DNA from: Candidatus Vecturithrix granuli
GTDB lineage: Bacteria > Moduliflexota > Moduliflexia > Moduliflexales > Moduliflexaceae
Length of the DNA: 64,000 nucleotides
NCBI GenBank assembly: GCA_000739535.1
Contig: DF820468.1
Location: 140,312-204,311, forward strand
Direction of reading: 5' to 3'
A model generated the notes under the pieces. That model worked only from the letters and a program-made list of their open reading frames with translations, was not told the origin of the DNA and searched no databases. Numbering within the stretch: the first letter of the stretch is position 1; each line of letters begins with the position of its first letter. The translations under genes were made by a program, and so were the position numbers. Of this stretch, positions 24,694 through 33,260 are shown piece after piece.

Positions 24694-25821
24694 CTATGAG
24701 AGTTTTTCGCGCATGGTAAACCCGATAACCAGACATACGGCAAAGCCGAAGATCACGGCCAGCATACCGGCCGAGCTGATGCCTCCGACCTGAAGCACAC
24801 CTTCTACTAGTGCATCAGGTCTCCCGGCCAGCATAAAATTATGCGAAATCCCGGCCCCGACAATCATGCCAAGCACAAACACGCCGGAGTCTCCATCGCC
24901 TTCACCTGCTAAAAACAATTGCCGTCCGGGACAGCCACCGGCTAACGCAAAGGCCAGACCTGACAACGCCATGCCTAAAAAATTCCAGAGATGACTGCTG
25001 TGAGCGACCGGCTGCGGCGCAAAGCCGAATTTCACCTGTCCTAAGATGAGATTGACGACAAAGGCTGTGACAAGGAGTGTACCGACGCCGCTAATCAAAT
25101 GGGTGTCGCCCATCAAAATGATGTCTCGAATCGAACCCATTGTGCAAAAACGAGTACGTTGCGCTAAAAAGCCGATCAGGAGTCCGACTGCAAGCGAGAT
25201 GAGCAGTGGAGCATGTAAAGATCCCGGTCCGCTCTCGCTAAAGAAAATCGCTGCACCTTCGCCAAACTTCGGCCGGACGAGACGGAAAAGAAGCAGGAGA
25301 ATCATCAAGCCTGGCATCAGCCAGCCAACAACAGGATAGGTTTTCTGAGCGCGTCCTAAATTGTAACCGGACTTGAGAAATTGCACGCCGATGAGAATGC
25401 CGACCGTTAAGCCGGCCAGTCCGGCAATCGCATTCAGGTCGCCTCCGGCCAGACGCAGCAACGCGCGCCAGGGACATCCGAGAAAAACCAGGGCGCCGAT
25501 CATCGCGAAAATGCCCAAAAAAAAGCGGACAATTGGCGCAGAGCCGGCGCGAGCTTTAAATTCGCCAAATAATAAGGCTGCAATTGCGGCCCCCAGCACA
25601 AACCCCATGATTTCAGGACGTAAATATTGTACAACAGCGGCCCGATGCAAACCAAGTGCTCCGGCAATGTCGCGCTCAAAACAAGCGACACAAATCCCCA
25701 TATTGGGGGGATTGCCAAATTTTTGTAAGAGCGAAGCGAATAGACCGATCACTGCGCCGGCGAAAATGATTCCTTTGCGGGATGCAAAAAAACGGGTGAG
25801 TCCTTCGTATTGATGAGACAT
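24694..25821 (-). CDS. yedE: YedE-family selenium transporter
   Basis: A 375-residue polytopic membrane protein of the YeeE/YedE family with about ten helices. The two half-repeats carry the conserved Cys motifs FLGCPWRALLRLAGGD and ALAGGCPGRQLFLAGEGD; GICVACFERDIAG and RTRFCTMG add further Cys. The subgroup linked to selD and yedF is thought to import a selenium compound. AAAGGAGG before the ATG at 25821 decides the start over an upstream one. It is the first gene of the operon and has a structured leader. Confidence 0.9.
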   Translation of the reverse strand: MSHQYEGLTRFFASRKGIIFAGAVIGLFASLLQKFGNPPNMGICVACFERDIAGALGLHRAAVVQYLRPEIMGFVLGAAIAALLFGEFKARAGSAPIVRFFLGIFAMIGALVFLGCPWRALLRLAGGDLNAIAGLAGLTVGILIGVQFLKSGYNLGRAQKTYPVVGWLMPGLMILLLLFRLVRPKFGEGAAIFFSESGPGSLHAPLLISLAVGLLIGFLAQRTRFCTMGSIRDIILMGDTHLISGVGTLLVTAFVVNLILGQVKFGFAPQPVAHSSHLWNFLGMALSGLAFALAGGCPGRQLFLAGEGDGDSGVFVLGMIVGAGISHNFMLAGRPDALVEGVLQVGGISSAGMLAVIFGFAVCLVIGFTMREKLS

Positions 25822-25878
25822 GCGCAAACCTCCTTTGTTCTGTGTGAGTTTCATCTCAAACGAAACCACACGCCACTT

Positions 25879-26007
25879 ACTGCCTGCGCAGACCGGCAGT
25901 AACAGCGGAGGACGCACATTATGATGGAAAGGAAAACAATGCTGCGCTCCGATTACGCCCGGATATGCACAGACTGACCATGAAGCGCCGCCCGGCGCTC
26001 AAGGTCA
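25879..26007 (-). promoter_or_regulatory. structured 5' leader of the selenium operon
   Basis: Two hairpins precede yedE on the minus strand. The first is TGACC-TT-GAGCGCC-GGGC-GGCGCTTC-AT-GGTCA (26007-25975). The second is ACTGCC/GGCAGT with a 10-base loop (25900-25879). The start codon is about 58 bases further on. No known riboswitch class is recognised. A selenium-responsive or attenuating leader is possible. Confidence 0.35.
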
Positions 26008-26312
26008 ATGTTCAAATTCGAAAATAATATGTAGCAAACATCGCAGCGTCTGAAATATTTGTATCGAAAATCCGCCTAACCTTCTTTCCGATACACGTTA
26101 ATTGTCACCCGTCCATACCGAAATCCAGCATAAACGAGAAGTTACAACTTCTGAGAAACCATTACTGAACTTCTTCGATTCCTGACAAGTAATTTTTCGG
26201 AAAATTTTGAAAATCCCGTATTCCCGTCGGTTAAGGCTGTTCGTCAGGATACCTGAATAATTACGATTAAAATTACATTGACACGGCAAACGTAATACGG
26301 TACTCCACTAAC
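26008..26312. other. intergenic region with plus-strand promoter box
   Basis: A divergent region between the selenium operon and a radical SAM gene. TTGACA at 26278-26283 with a 17-base spacer leads to TACTCC at 26301-26306, only six bases before the plus-strand ATG at 26313. If used, the radical SAM mRNA would be nearly leaderless; no ribosome site is visible before that ATG. Nothing else is recognised. Confidence 0.3.
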
Positions 26313-27977
26313 ATGGCTGTTTACAAACTTCTTTTGCTGCAACCCCCTGTGCAGGACTTTTATAATACAGCAATTCGGTTACAACCGATTGGCTTATGTT
26401 ATCTCAAGGCGACCGTGCAAAAATTCCTGCCTGAATTTCAGGTGGTCGTGAAAGATTATCATCAGGGATGGGGCCGGCATACACTTCCGCTGCCAAAGGA
26501 ACTCGCATATCTCAAAGATTATTACGCCTATCCTGATAAAAGCCCGTTTTCGTCATTTTACCAGTACTATCATTTTGGGGCCTCCTTTGAAGCCATTGCC
26601 GAAGATGTGGCGGCTGAACAGCCTGATCTTATTGGTATTTCATCCTTATTTTCGCCCTACTTCCGCGAAGTAATGCGTTGCGCTGAGGCAATCAAACAAC
26701 GTTGGAACGCGCCGATTATTCTCGGTGGGGCGCATGTATCTGTCGAACCTGAACGTATGTTGCGACATGAGTGCATTGACTTTGTGATTCGCGGTGAAGG
26801 CGAGCGTCCATTAGTAGAATTTCTGAGAGCCTGGATGCAACAATCTGACTATGACAAAGTGCCGAATTTAGGCTTCAAACGCCATGCCAAACTGATATTG
26901 AATCCGCTGGCCCCAAATTACGCGATTGATGACCTTCCTGTCCCTGATTTTTCCGATTTTCCCGCTAATCGCTATCTGTTTGAACAACGTCCCCTGAGTT
27001 TCGTCATTACGTCGCGCGGCTGTCCGCACCGCTGCGCGTTCTGTTCCGTACATCTCACCTTTGGGTATCGTTACCGCCGCCGCTCAAACGAGGCGATTCT
27101 CCACGAGCTCCAACAACGCTATCATGCTGGTTATCGCGTCTTTGATTTTGAAGATGATAACCTGACCTTTGATCGTCAAGCCATGTTAGAACTTTGTGAG
27201 AAAATTATTGCAAATTTTCCTCCAGGCGATCTTCAGTTCCTTGCCATGAACGGCCTGTCGTACCATAGCCTGGATGTCGAATTATTGCATAAAATGAAGC
27301 TTGCCGGATTCACGCACCTGAATCTCTCGCTGGTCAGCGCCAATCAATCGATTCGCAATCAAACCCGTCGTCCGCACTCTCTGGAGCACTATTTCACCGT
27401 CGTTCATGAAGCCGCTCAACTTGGATTTCAGATTGTTTCCTACCAAATTCTCGGCTTACCAGATGAATCGCTCGATTCAATGATTGCAACTCTGGTGCTC
27501 AATGCTCAATTACCGGTGCTTCTGGGAGCTTCCATATTTTACCTGACACCCGGTTCGCCGCTCGCACAAGAATTTCCTCCATTAACTGAAACTGACGTAT
27601 TTAAAGCGCGTTTGACCGCCATGTCAATCGAAACGCCGCATATTAAACGCGATGATTTATTCACCTTGTTTGTGACGACTCGTATTCTCAATTTTTTTAA
27701 AGGATTAGAGTTGCCTGAAAAGTCAATGCCGTTGGCAGAAGTTTTACATGATGCCGAGCAGCAGGGAGGACGGACGACGTTAGGAGTCACGATTTTACAC
27801 AAACTTTTCGAACAGCATAGCCTCTATGCAACAGTAGGAAATAACCTGAAACCCGTACGCCGGTTTCAGGTCGAACTATTTTTCCGCGTCTGGAACCAGC
27901 TTGAACGAATATGCACACAGCAAGGCAGACAGATCACCCACCTTGCAAGTTTTTCAGGGGATTTTCCCAACGGATAA
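26313..27977 (+). CDS. B12-binding-domain radical SAM protein
   Basis: A 554-residue protein. Residues 1-190 are a cobalamin-binding-like domain (LLLQPPVQDFYNTAIRLQPIG; LIGISSLFSPYF; APIILGGAHVSVEP). The radical SAM core begins with TSRGCPHRCAFCSVH, the 4Fe-4S ligands being CxxxCxxC near residue 239, followed by FDFEDDNLTFD. This architecture includes methylases and cyclases of varied substrates. Homologues with the LYFEQRPLSF-like insert are not assigned. The last codons and the stop lie inside a 29-bp perfect palindrome, so the C-terminus (FPNG) may have been replaced by repeat sequence. Confidence 0.85.
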   Translation: MAVYKLLLLQPPVQDFYNTAIRLQPIGLCYLKATVQKFLPEFQVVVKDYHQGWGRHTLPLPKELAYLKDYYAYPDKSPFSSFYQYYHFGASFEAIAEDVAAEQPDLIGISSLFSPYFREVMRCAEAIKQRWNAPIILGGAHVSVEPERMLRHECIDFVIRGEGERPLVEFLRAWMQQSDYDKVPNLGFKRHAKLILNPLAPNYAIDDLPVPDFSDFPANRYLFEQRPLSFVITSRGCPHRCAFCSVHLTFGYRYRRRSNEAILHELQQRYHAGYRVFDFEDDNLTFDRQAMLELCEKIIANFPPGDLQFLAMNGLSYHSLDVELLHKMKLAGFTHLNLSLVSANQSIRNQTRRPHSLEHYFTVVHEAAQLGFQIVSYQILGLPDESLDSMIATLVLNAQLPVLLGASIFYLTPGSPLAQEFPPLTETDVFKARLTAMSIETPHIKRDDLFTLFVTTRILNFFKGLELPEKSMPLAEVLHDAEQQGGRTTLGVTILHKLFEQHSLYATVGNNLKPVRRFQVELFFRVWNQLERICTQQGRQITHLASFSGDFPNG

Positions 27978-28170
27978 AAGAACACAACGGATATTTTTTT
28001 CGTTGTGTTCTTTTATCCGTTGGGAAAATACAAAAAGCAGAATTTACTGCTTTGGGACAGAAGTTTTTAGTGCTTCGGAAATCCCTGGATGGGGTAGCCT
28101 TGTCGGACAACGCAGACGTGTCTGCCAAGGTCCGACAAGTCCTGTTAGTAAAAACTTCTGTCCCAAAGCA
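27961..28170. repeat. two adjacent long palindromes between convergent genes
   Basis: The first has a perfect 29-bp stem (27961-27989 with 28001-28029, loop GATATTTTTTT). The second has perfect 22-bp outer arms (28048-28069 with 28149-28170) built on TGCTTTGGGACAGAAG, inner arms CTTGTCGGAC/GTCCGACAAG and a central GCAGAC-GT-GTCTGC hairpin. The block overlaps the stop of the radical SAM gene and abuts the stop of the regulator gene exactly. Confidence 0.85.
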
Positions 28171-29118
28171 CTACTCTTCAGCGGCTTTTCCTTTTTTCAA
28201 CGTGGCCTGGTGCTGGAAGACCATTTTCCCACACACTGTTAAATCATACCCATTGAGTTCTTGAGCGAGCTTCTTCACGGCATTTTCGTGCAGCAGATTT
28301 AAAAAGAGTTGGACGCCTTCTTCAAAAAAACGATTTTTCGAGATCAACAAATCATAGCGTTCCCAGCGCAGCGGTAGAAAATCCAATTCAAATAAATCAG
28401 CAACCGCTCTGATCGCAGGGGCCGCATCCGCCCGACCAGTGTGAACTTCCAGCGCGACATCCCAATGGCTGCGCAATTCGTTCTGGTAGCCGCGAATATC
28501 AAGGCCGTTTAATCCCTCTTTTTGCAGTTCCCGATCGAACAATAAGCGCGTTCCGGTGCCGACAGGACGATTCGCGATCGTCACGTTCGGTTTACTCAAA
28601 TCAGTAATGCGATAAATTTCTTTTGGATTGCCCTTCGCGATTAACAATCCCTGTTCCCGTCGGCAAAAATTGACAACCGCCGCGAGTTCCCCGCCGAGTT
28701 CGTGGTTGGCAAAATCAAAATTATACTCTTTTTCATCTTCCTGTAATAAATGGCTGGCCGCAATATGGCACAGTCCGCGACTGAGGGCTTTTAAGCCACC
28801 CAGGCTGCCGACATTGCCAAAAACCGCCAGGTGTTCAGGATACATCTGGTTAAACAAACCAATCGTACGCTCCATCAGCACATCATGACTGCCCACAACA
28901 ATCAGCATCCCTTGCGACGAAGGGATATAGGCCGATTTCGGATAATTGATAATATGATTTTCCAGCCATTGTTCAACCAGACGCCGAGGAAACAGCCATT
29001 TTCCCGTAATCTTTGTTGCCGGTAAGCCTTTATCAGACACCAGGGAATAGACCATTTTTTCATTGACATCTAAAAATTGAGCGACTTCTTTTGTACTCAT
29101 AAATGGTTTCTCAAACAT
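28171..29118 (-). CDS. helix-turn-helix plus periplasmic-binding-fold (PBP_like) regulator
   Basis: A 315-residue protein. Residues 5-55 are an excisionase/MerR-type HTH (STKEVAQFLDVNEKMVYSLV, then WLFPRRLVEQWLENH). Residues 75-300 match the PBP_like (PF12727) binding fold: VVGSHDVLMERTIGLFNQ, GSLGGLKALSRGLCHIAASHLL, RPVGTGTRLLFDREL, and GRADAAPAIRAVADLF. Such proteins are taken to sense a small oxyanion or metabolite, often near molybdenum or tungsten genes. GAGGAG before the ATG at 29118 sets the start. The target is not visible; nearby selenium genes make an oxyanion ligand attractive. Confidence 0.75.
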   Translation of the reverse strand: MFEKPFMSTKEVAQFLDVNEKMVYSLVSDKGLPATKITGKWLFPRRLVEQWLENHIINYPKSAYIPSSQGMLIVVGSHDVLMERTIGLFNQMYPEHLAVFGNVGSLGGLKALSRGLCHIAASHLLQEDEKEYNFDFANHELGGELAAVVNFCRREQGLLIAKGNPKEIYRITDLSKPNVTIANRPVGTGTRLLFDRELQKEGLNGLDIRGYQNELRSHWDVALEVHTGRADAAPAIRAVADLFELDFLPLRWERYDLLISKNRFFEEGVQLFLNLLHENAVKKLAQELNGYDLTVCGKMVFQHQATLKKGKAAEE

Positions 29119-29176
29119 TATGTTCTCCTCATTTTCCCAGATAATGATTTTTAAGATTGCCTTCAGAATTATGTGT

Positions 29177-29205
29177 ATTGTTATGGCTTGAATCATCTTT
29201 GTCAA
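29177..29205 (-). promoter_or_regulatory. candidate promoter for the HTH-PBP regulator
   Basis: Minus-strand TTGACA (29205-29200), a 17-base spacer, then AACAAT (29182-29177), 59 bases upstream of the chosen ATG. Confidence 0.45.
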
Positions 29206-29357
29206 GAAATCCAGGAACAAATACCTGAAAAGAATTCGACACTTTTTTGTTGATAAATATCACCAGAGAAAAATTAATGCCATATTCATGTTGAAATAAT
29301 CAAGAATTTACATCAGGAGTAAGGCAATTTTGCGATAAAGTCATGAGGAGTGATGCT

Positions 29358-30002
29358 ATGATTTCAATTCTTTTCGAAAACGAGGAGTTGCTTGTTGTTG
29401 ATAAACCAGAAGGGATTGCCACAATTCCTGAACGTCAGAAAGAGAAAGACTGTCTGCTTGGTCTGGTATCGGCGTCCGTCAATCATAAACTCTATGTCGT
29501 CCATCGGCTTGATAAAGAGGTGAGCGGCGTGTTGGTATTTGCGAAACACGCCGCCGCGCATAAAGCTCTTAACGAACAATTTAATCAGCGTACAATTCAC
29601 AAAACGTATATGGCTGTGGCGCACGGCGTGATCGAACGATCGTCCCATAAAATTGACGTACCGATCCGGCAATTTGGCTCAGGACGCATGGGGATCGATC
29701 ACAAGCAAGGGAAACCCTGTATCACAGAATTTTCCGTCACCCGGCGTTTTGAAGCCTACACGCTGGTCAAGGTTCATCCGCTCAGCGGGCGACGCCACCA
29801 AATTCGCGTCCACTTTTACAGCATCGGGCATCCGCTTGTCGGCGATCTCCGGTATGGCGAGAAAGCGATCCAATCTCAATTCCCGCGTCTGCTGCTGCAT
29901 GCCCATCAACTGACCTGCCGGCTTCTATCAGGGGAAGAAATGACATTTACATCGCCTTTACCGGTTTCCTTCAGGCAGGTGATGGAGACAATGATTCAAT
30001 AA
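29358..30002 (+). CDS. RluA-family RNA pseudouridine synthase
   Basis: A 214-residue protein with the catalytic Asp in VVHRLDKEVSGVLVFAK near residue 47, the DKPEGIATIP start and SGRRHQIRVHF with PLVGDLRYG. It isomerises specific uridines in rRNA or tRNA. It has no N-terminal S4 domain, like RluA and TruC. GAGGAG 7 bases before the ATG at 29358 is preferred over the ATG at 29343. Which RNA is modified cannot be told. Confidence 0.88.
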   Translation: MISILFENEELLVVDKPEGIATIPERQKEKDCLLGLVSASVNHKLYVVHRLDKEVSGVLVFAKHAAAHKALNEQFNQRTIHKTYMAVAHGVIERSSHKIDVPIRQFGSGRMGIDHKQGKPCITEFSVTRRFEAYTLVKVHPLSGRRHQIRVHFYSIGHPLVGDLRYGEKAIQSQFPRLLLHAHQLTCRLLSGEEMTFTSPLPVSFRQVMETMIQ

Positions 30003-30015
30003 AAAAACTTCCGGA

Positions 30016-30050
30016 AAAAACCGAGTTTTTTCAAAAAACTCGGTTTTTTT
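30016..30050 (+). terminator. intrinsic terminator, family A-like
   Basis: AAACCGAGTTTTTT and AAAAAACTCGGTTT pair around a single C, followed by a run of T (to 30050), 16 bases after the RluA-family stop. It is a variant (CCGAG) of the family A hairpin. Confidence 0.8.
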
Positions 30051-30061
30051 ACTGAACATGT

Positions 30062-31462
30062 ATGAGACAAACTACTCAGGAACAGATGATCACTGCCAAT
30101 ATCCAGGAATATGGCGTCCAATGCCAGCAATTAACCTGGCTTTCGCCAGATCAGGCGAAGCAAGCTTCCGAACAACGGGCAGCGCTGTTACGCGCCCTGG
30201 AAGAGACGGTTCAATTTGGTTATAAGCATACCAAGCTGGACTGTCGAACCCTCTCGCCAGGGTGTAAACTTTGCGGCGAAGGCACATGGTCGTGTCTGTT
30301 CATCAACGGCAAATGCCCATGCGGTTGTTTTTATTGTCCGACTGAACAGACCAAGATTGATGTGCCAATGACGAATTCAGTGCCATTTCATAAACCAGCT
30401 GAATACGTGAGTTTTCTTGAAAAATTTCAATTCAAAGGTGCGAGCATCAGCGGGGGAGAACCGTTTCTTACTTTCGACAAAACCTTAAGTTTTGTCAGCG
30501 CCATCAAGAAAAAATTTGACGATGCCTTGTATTTATGGCTCTATACGAGTGGACGCTTCGTCAATACAGATAATCTGCAAAAATTACGCGACGCCGGACT
30601 CGATGAAATTCGCTTCAATATCGGTGCGACGAAATATCAGTTGGAGAATGCCAAAAAAGCGGTGGGGATCATCAAACACGTGACCGTGGAAATTCCGGCG
30701 ATTCCCGAAGAACTCGAGGCAATGAAATCGAAACTGCACGAAATGCAGGATAGCGGCGTCAATTACCTGAATTTACACCAACTGCGCTTGACTCCCTATA
30801 ATTATCAGCAGTTGAGTCAGAAGAATTACACCTTTTTGCACGGTGAAAAAGTGACGGTGTTGGAATCGGAACTCGCTGCGTTGCAATTGATCAAATACGC
30901 GCTTGACAATGCTCTTCACCTTCCAATCAATTACTGTTCCTTTGTGTATAAGCACAGGTTTCAACTTGCAGCCTTTCGCAAACGCAATGCGAATCAGGTG
31001 AAAAAACCGTATGAAGATACGACGGAAAGCGGCTATATCCGTACGCTTTGGATTACAGGAACGCCAGAAATATTGGGGCGACAGGTTGAGCAATTTGAAA
31101 AACAAGGAAAAGAATCTGGCGCATGGCAGCTTGTCCCTGAAAAGAATATATTGTACCTCAGCCAATCGTTATGGGATTCTCTGTCGTTTGAGCAATTTCA
31201 GGTTTTTGTCAATTATAGCGAGGCCAAAATTCTGCCTGCCATTTCTTATCGTCGTCCCTTTGTTGAAGTGCCTTTAACGCGCAATAAACAGGTGTTTATC
31301 GAACGGATGCGGGTGCAGGAGAACTTCGAAATTACGCCTCAAGTGATAAAACTTATGAAAACAATGGACAACCCTGATATTTCAGACGATCAGACGCAGA
31401 CGCTCTGGGAGATGATTCAACCCTATGAAATCATCCAGTCAGGCTTGCAGGAGTATTTTTAA
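30062..31462 (+). CDS. radical SAM protein with extra N-terminal cysteines
   Basis: A 466-residue protein. CRTLSPGCKLCGEGTWSCLF (residues about 61-80) is an additional Cys cluster directly before the radical SAM motif CPCGCFYCP, whose CxxxCxxC binds the 4Fe-4S cluster. SISGGEPFLTFDK supplies the GGEP SAM-binding motif. The C-terminal half (residues 230-466) has no recognised domain. Families with the CGEGTWSC segment look like activating or modifying enzymes of unknown target. It stands alone between terminator-like hairpins. Confidence 0.8.
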   Translation: MRQTTQEQMITANIQEYGVQCQQLTWLSPDQAKQASEQRAALLRALEETVQFGYKHTKLDCRTLSPGCKLCGEGTWSCLFINGKCPCGCFYCPTEQTKIDVPMTNSVPFHKPAEYVSFLEKFQFKGASISGGEPFLTFDKTLSFVSAIKKKFDDALYLWLYTSGRFVNTDNLQKLRDAGLDEIRFNIGATKYQLENAKKAVGIIKHVTVEIPAIPEELEAMKSKLHEMQDSGVNYLNLHQLRLTPYNYQQLSQKNYTFLHGEKVTVLESELAALQLIKYALDNALHLPINYCSFVYKHRFQLAAFRKRNANQVKKPYEDTTESGYIRTLWITGTPEILGRQVEQFEKQGKESGAWQLVPEKNILYLSQSLWDSLSFEQFQVFVNYSEAKILPAISYRRPFVEVPLTRNKQVFIERMRVQENFEITPQVIKLMKTMDNPDISDDQTQTLWEMIQPYEIIQSGLQEYF

Positions 31463-31470
31463 ACCGACAT

Positions 31471-31503
31471 AGAAACCGGGTTTTTGACAAAAACCCGATT
31501 TCT
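31471..31503 (+). terminator. family A hairpin after the radical SAM gene
   Basis: AGAAACCGGGTTTTT and CAAAAACCCGATTTCT form a stem with one weak position, 9 bases after the radical SAM stop. Confidence 0.6.
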
Positions 31504-31569
31504 TACACGCACGGCTGGAAATTTTATTTACATGGCAGGTTCCATGAGCTTGTACTCAGGCGGCACAAC

Positions 31570-31656
31570 GAAACTATAGGAATCGCATATAGGAAAGAAT
31601 GTGATGTCAGGTGTGGCACAAATCTATTTTTTCCTATATGCGATTCTTGTAGTTTC
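31570..31656. repeat. family D palindrome upstream of the AlaX gene
   Basis: The arm GAAACTATAGGAATCGCATA onward (31570-31596) is nearly the exact reverse complement of the arm ending at 31656 (CTATATGCGATTCTTGTAG...). The loop is about 30 bases. A ribosome site (AAAGGAG) and a short ORF follow immediately. Confidence 0.7.
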
Positions 31657-31668
31657 AAAGGAGTTGCC

Positions 31669-31776
31669 ATGAGCGTATGCTCACCCGGCGCAATGAACAT
31701 CAGATGTACCGCGAAACTCCAGTTTCGCGGCCGTCAACGATGCGCGAAACTGGAGTTTCGCGGTACATTTTCATAG
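31669..31776 (+). other. short ORF (35 codons) spanning a family C palindrome
   Basis: AAAGGAG lies just before the ATG at 31669. The ORF reads MSVCSPGAMN, then CTAKLQFRG and QRCAKLEFRGTFS, and stops at 31774-31776, twelve bases before the AlaX start. Bases 31705-31767 are a 25-bp palindrome (TGTACCGCGAAACTCCAG... with its complement), so the two halves encode similar peptides. Related sequence occurs at 45.2 and 48.0 kb. It may be a leader peptide or simply a translated repeat. Confidence 0.4.
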
Positions 31777-31788
31777 GAGCTATAGAGC

Positions 31789-33000
31789 ATGACTCGCAAA
31801 TTATACCACCAAAACCAGTATCAACGCGCTTTTTCGTCAGTCGTTGTTGAGGCCACAGAAATTGACGGGAAACCGGCTGTCATCCTTGAACAGACTGCGT
31901 TTTATCCGACTTCTGGCGGGCAGCCCCATGATACCGGCACGCTGAATGGCGTGCCCGTGATTGATGTGATTGAAGATGATCAGCAGCAGATTCTCCATCT
32001 TCTGGCGCAGCCCCTTCGAACCGGCAGCGTGGAAGGCCACATCAATTGGGAACAACGCTTTGAGTATATGCAGCAGCACACCGGACAGCACCTGCTATCG
32101 CAAGCCTTCATTCAAATTTGCAATGCTGAAACCCTGTCTTTTCATTTAGGAGAAGAAAGTTCAACCATTGACCTCAATACGCCCGGAATCAAACCGGAAA
32201 CGCTGATCGCAGTCGAAAGTCTTGCCAATCGGATTATTTATGAAAATCGTGATGTACTGGCCCATATCGTGACAAAAGAAGAACTGGATCGTTTCCCGGT
32301 TCGCAAACTGCCGACCGTTGATGAGAATATTCGCATCCTGGAAATCAAAGATTTCGATTATTCGCCCTGCGGCGGAACGCACTGTTCCAAAACCGGTGAA
32401 ATCGGGGTCATTAAAATCACAAAAGCGGAAAACTATAAAGGCGGCACGCGCATTCACTTTCTTTGCGGGGCAAGGGCAGTGCGCGATTACCAACAAAAAA
32501 CCACTGTTATGCGGCAGCTTTCCGAAATCATGAGCTCCGGCGAATCTGATCTGCCTGCCAATGTGCAGAAACTTCAGGACGATGCCAAAAACTTGCGCCG
32601 TGAGTATCATTATCTGACTCAGCAGTTACTCGAATATGAAGCCAAAATTCTGGCGGCTGAACGCGAACGCTGCGGCGAGATTTCTGTGTTGATCCGGATT
32701 TTTGAGAACCGCAACCCGAAAGATCTAAAAATTTTGGCCGCCAAAGTCCTTGAACAGTCGCCTGATACGGTCGTGCTCTTTGGCGCAAAATTCGAGGGCA
32801 AGGCTTCGCTGCTCTTTCAACGCTCGGAAACGCTCTCTTTTCATATAGGTCAATTGATGAAAACGGCCTGCGCGATCATCAACGGACGCGGCGGTGGACA
32901 GCCGCAGCAAGCCCAGGGCGGAGGAACTGACACCGGTAAATTGGAAGAAGCCCTGCATCAAGCAAGGAAGGCATTGATCGCCTCAACCTCACGGCATTAA
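31789..33000 (+). CDS. alanyl-tRNA editing protein, AlaX-L type with DHHA1 domain
   Basis: A 403-residue protein lacking the aminoacylation domain. Residues 1-90 match the AlaRS glycine-rich linker fold (QTAFYPTSGGQPHDTG). The editing site has QHTGQHLLSQAF near residue 95 and SPCGGTHCSKTGEIG near residue 197, with zinc-binding His and Cys. After a coiled segment (DDAKNLRREYHYLTQQLLEY) a DHHA1 domain ends in NGRGGGQPQQAQGGG. It removes mischarged Ser or Gly from tRNA-Ala. GGAG lies before the ATG. Confidence 0.9.
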   Translation: MTRKLYHQNQYQRAFSSVVVEATEIDGKPAVILEQTAFYPTSGGQPHDTGTLNGVPVIDVIEDDQQQILHLLAQPLRTGSVEGHINWEQRFEYMQQHTGQHLLSQAFIQICNAETLSFHLGEESSTIDLNTPGIKPETLIAVESLANRIIYENRDVLAHIVTKEELDRFPVRKLPTVDENIRILEIKDFDYSPCGGTHCSKTGEIGVIKITKAENYKGGTRIHFLCGARAVRDYQQKTTVMRQLSEIMSSGESDLPANVQKLQDDAKNLRREYHYLTQQLLEYEAKILAAERERCGEISVLIRIFENRNPKDLKILAAKVLEQSPDTVVLFGAKFEGKASLLFQRSETLSFHIGQLMKTACAIINGRGGGQPQQAQGGGTDTGKLEEALHQARKALIASTSRH

Positions 33001-33171
33001 AAAATCTGTTGGTTCTATTTGGAAACAACTTGACAAAAAGAAAAATGTCTATTGAAATTGAAACTTCGATAATTATCTTGGATGAAAATATGGACTGTTT
33101 ATGAGCAAAATGACAATTTCGCTTTACATGTTCACAGGAATTAACATGAACGGGCACTCACCCGACGCAAT

Positions 33172-33244
33172 GAAACTACAGGAATTGATATAAGCAAGAA
33201 TGCTCTTCGGAATGATTCTTGCTTATATCAATTCCTGTAGTTTC
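33172..33244. repeat. perfect 30-bp-arm palindrome (family D) before a lipoprotein gene
   Basis: The arms 33172-33201 (GAAACTACAGGAATTGATAT...) and 33215-33244 are perfect reverse complements with a 13-base loop. A short ORF with ribosome site (MNGHSPDAMKLQELI, 33146-33193) runs into the left arm. The ribosome site of the lipoprotein gene follows 4 bases after the right arm. Confidence 0.85.
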
Positions 33245-33260
33245 ACAGGAGAAGAACTAT

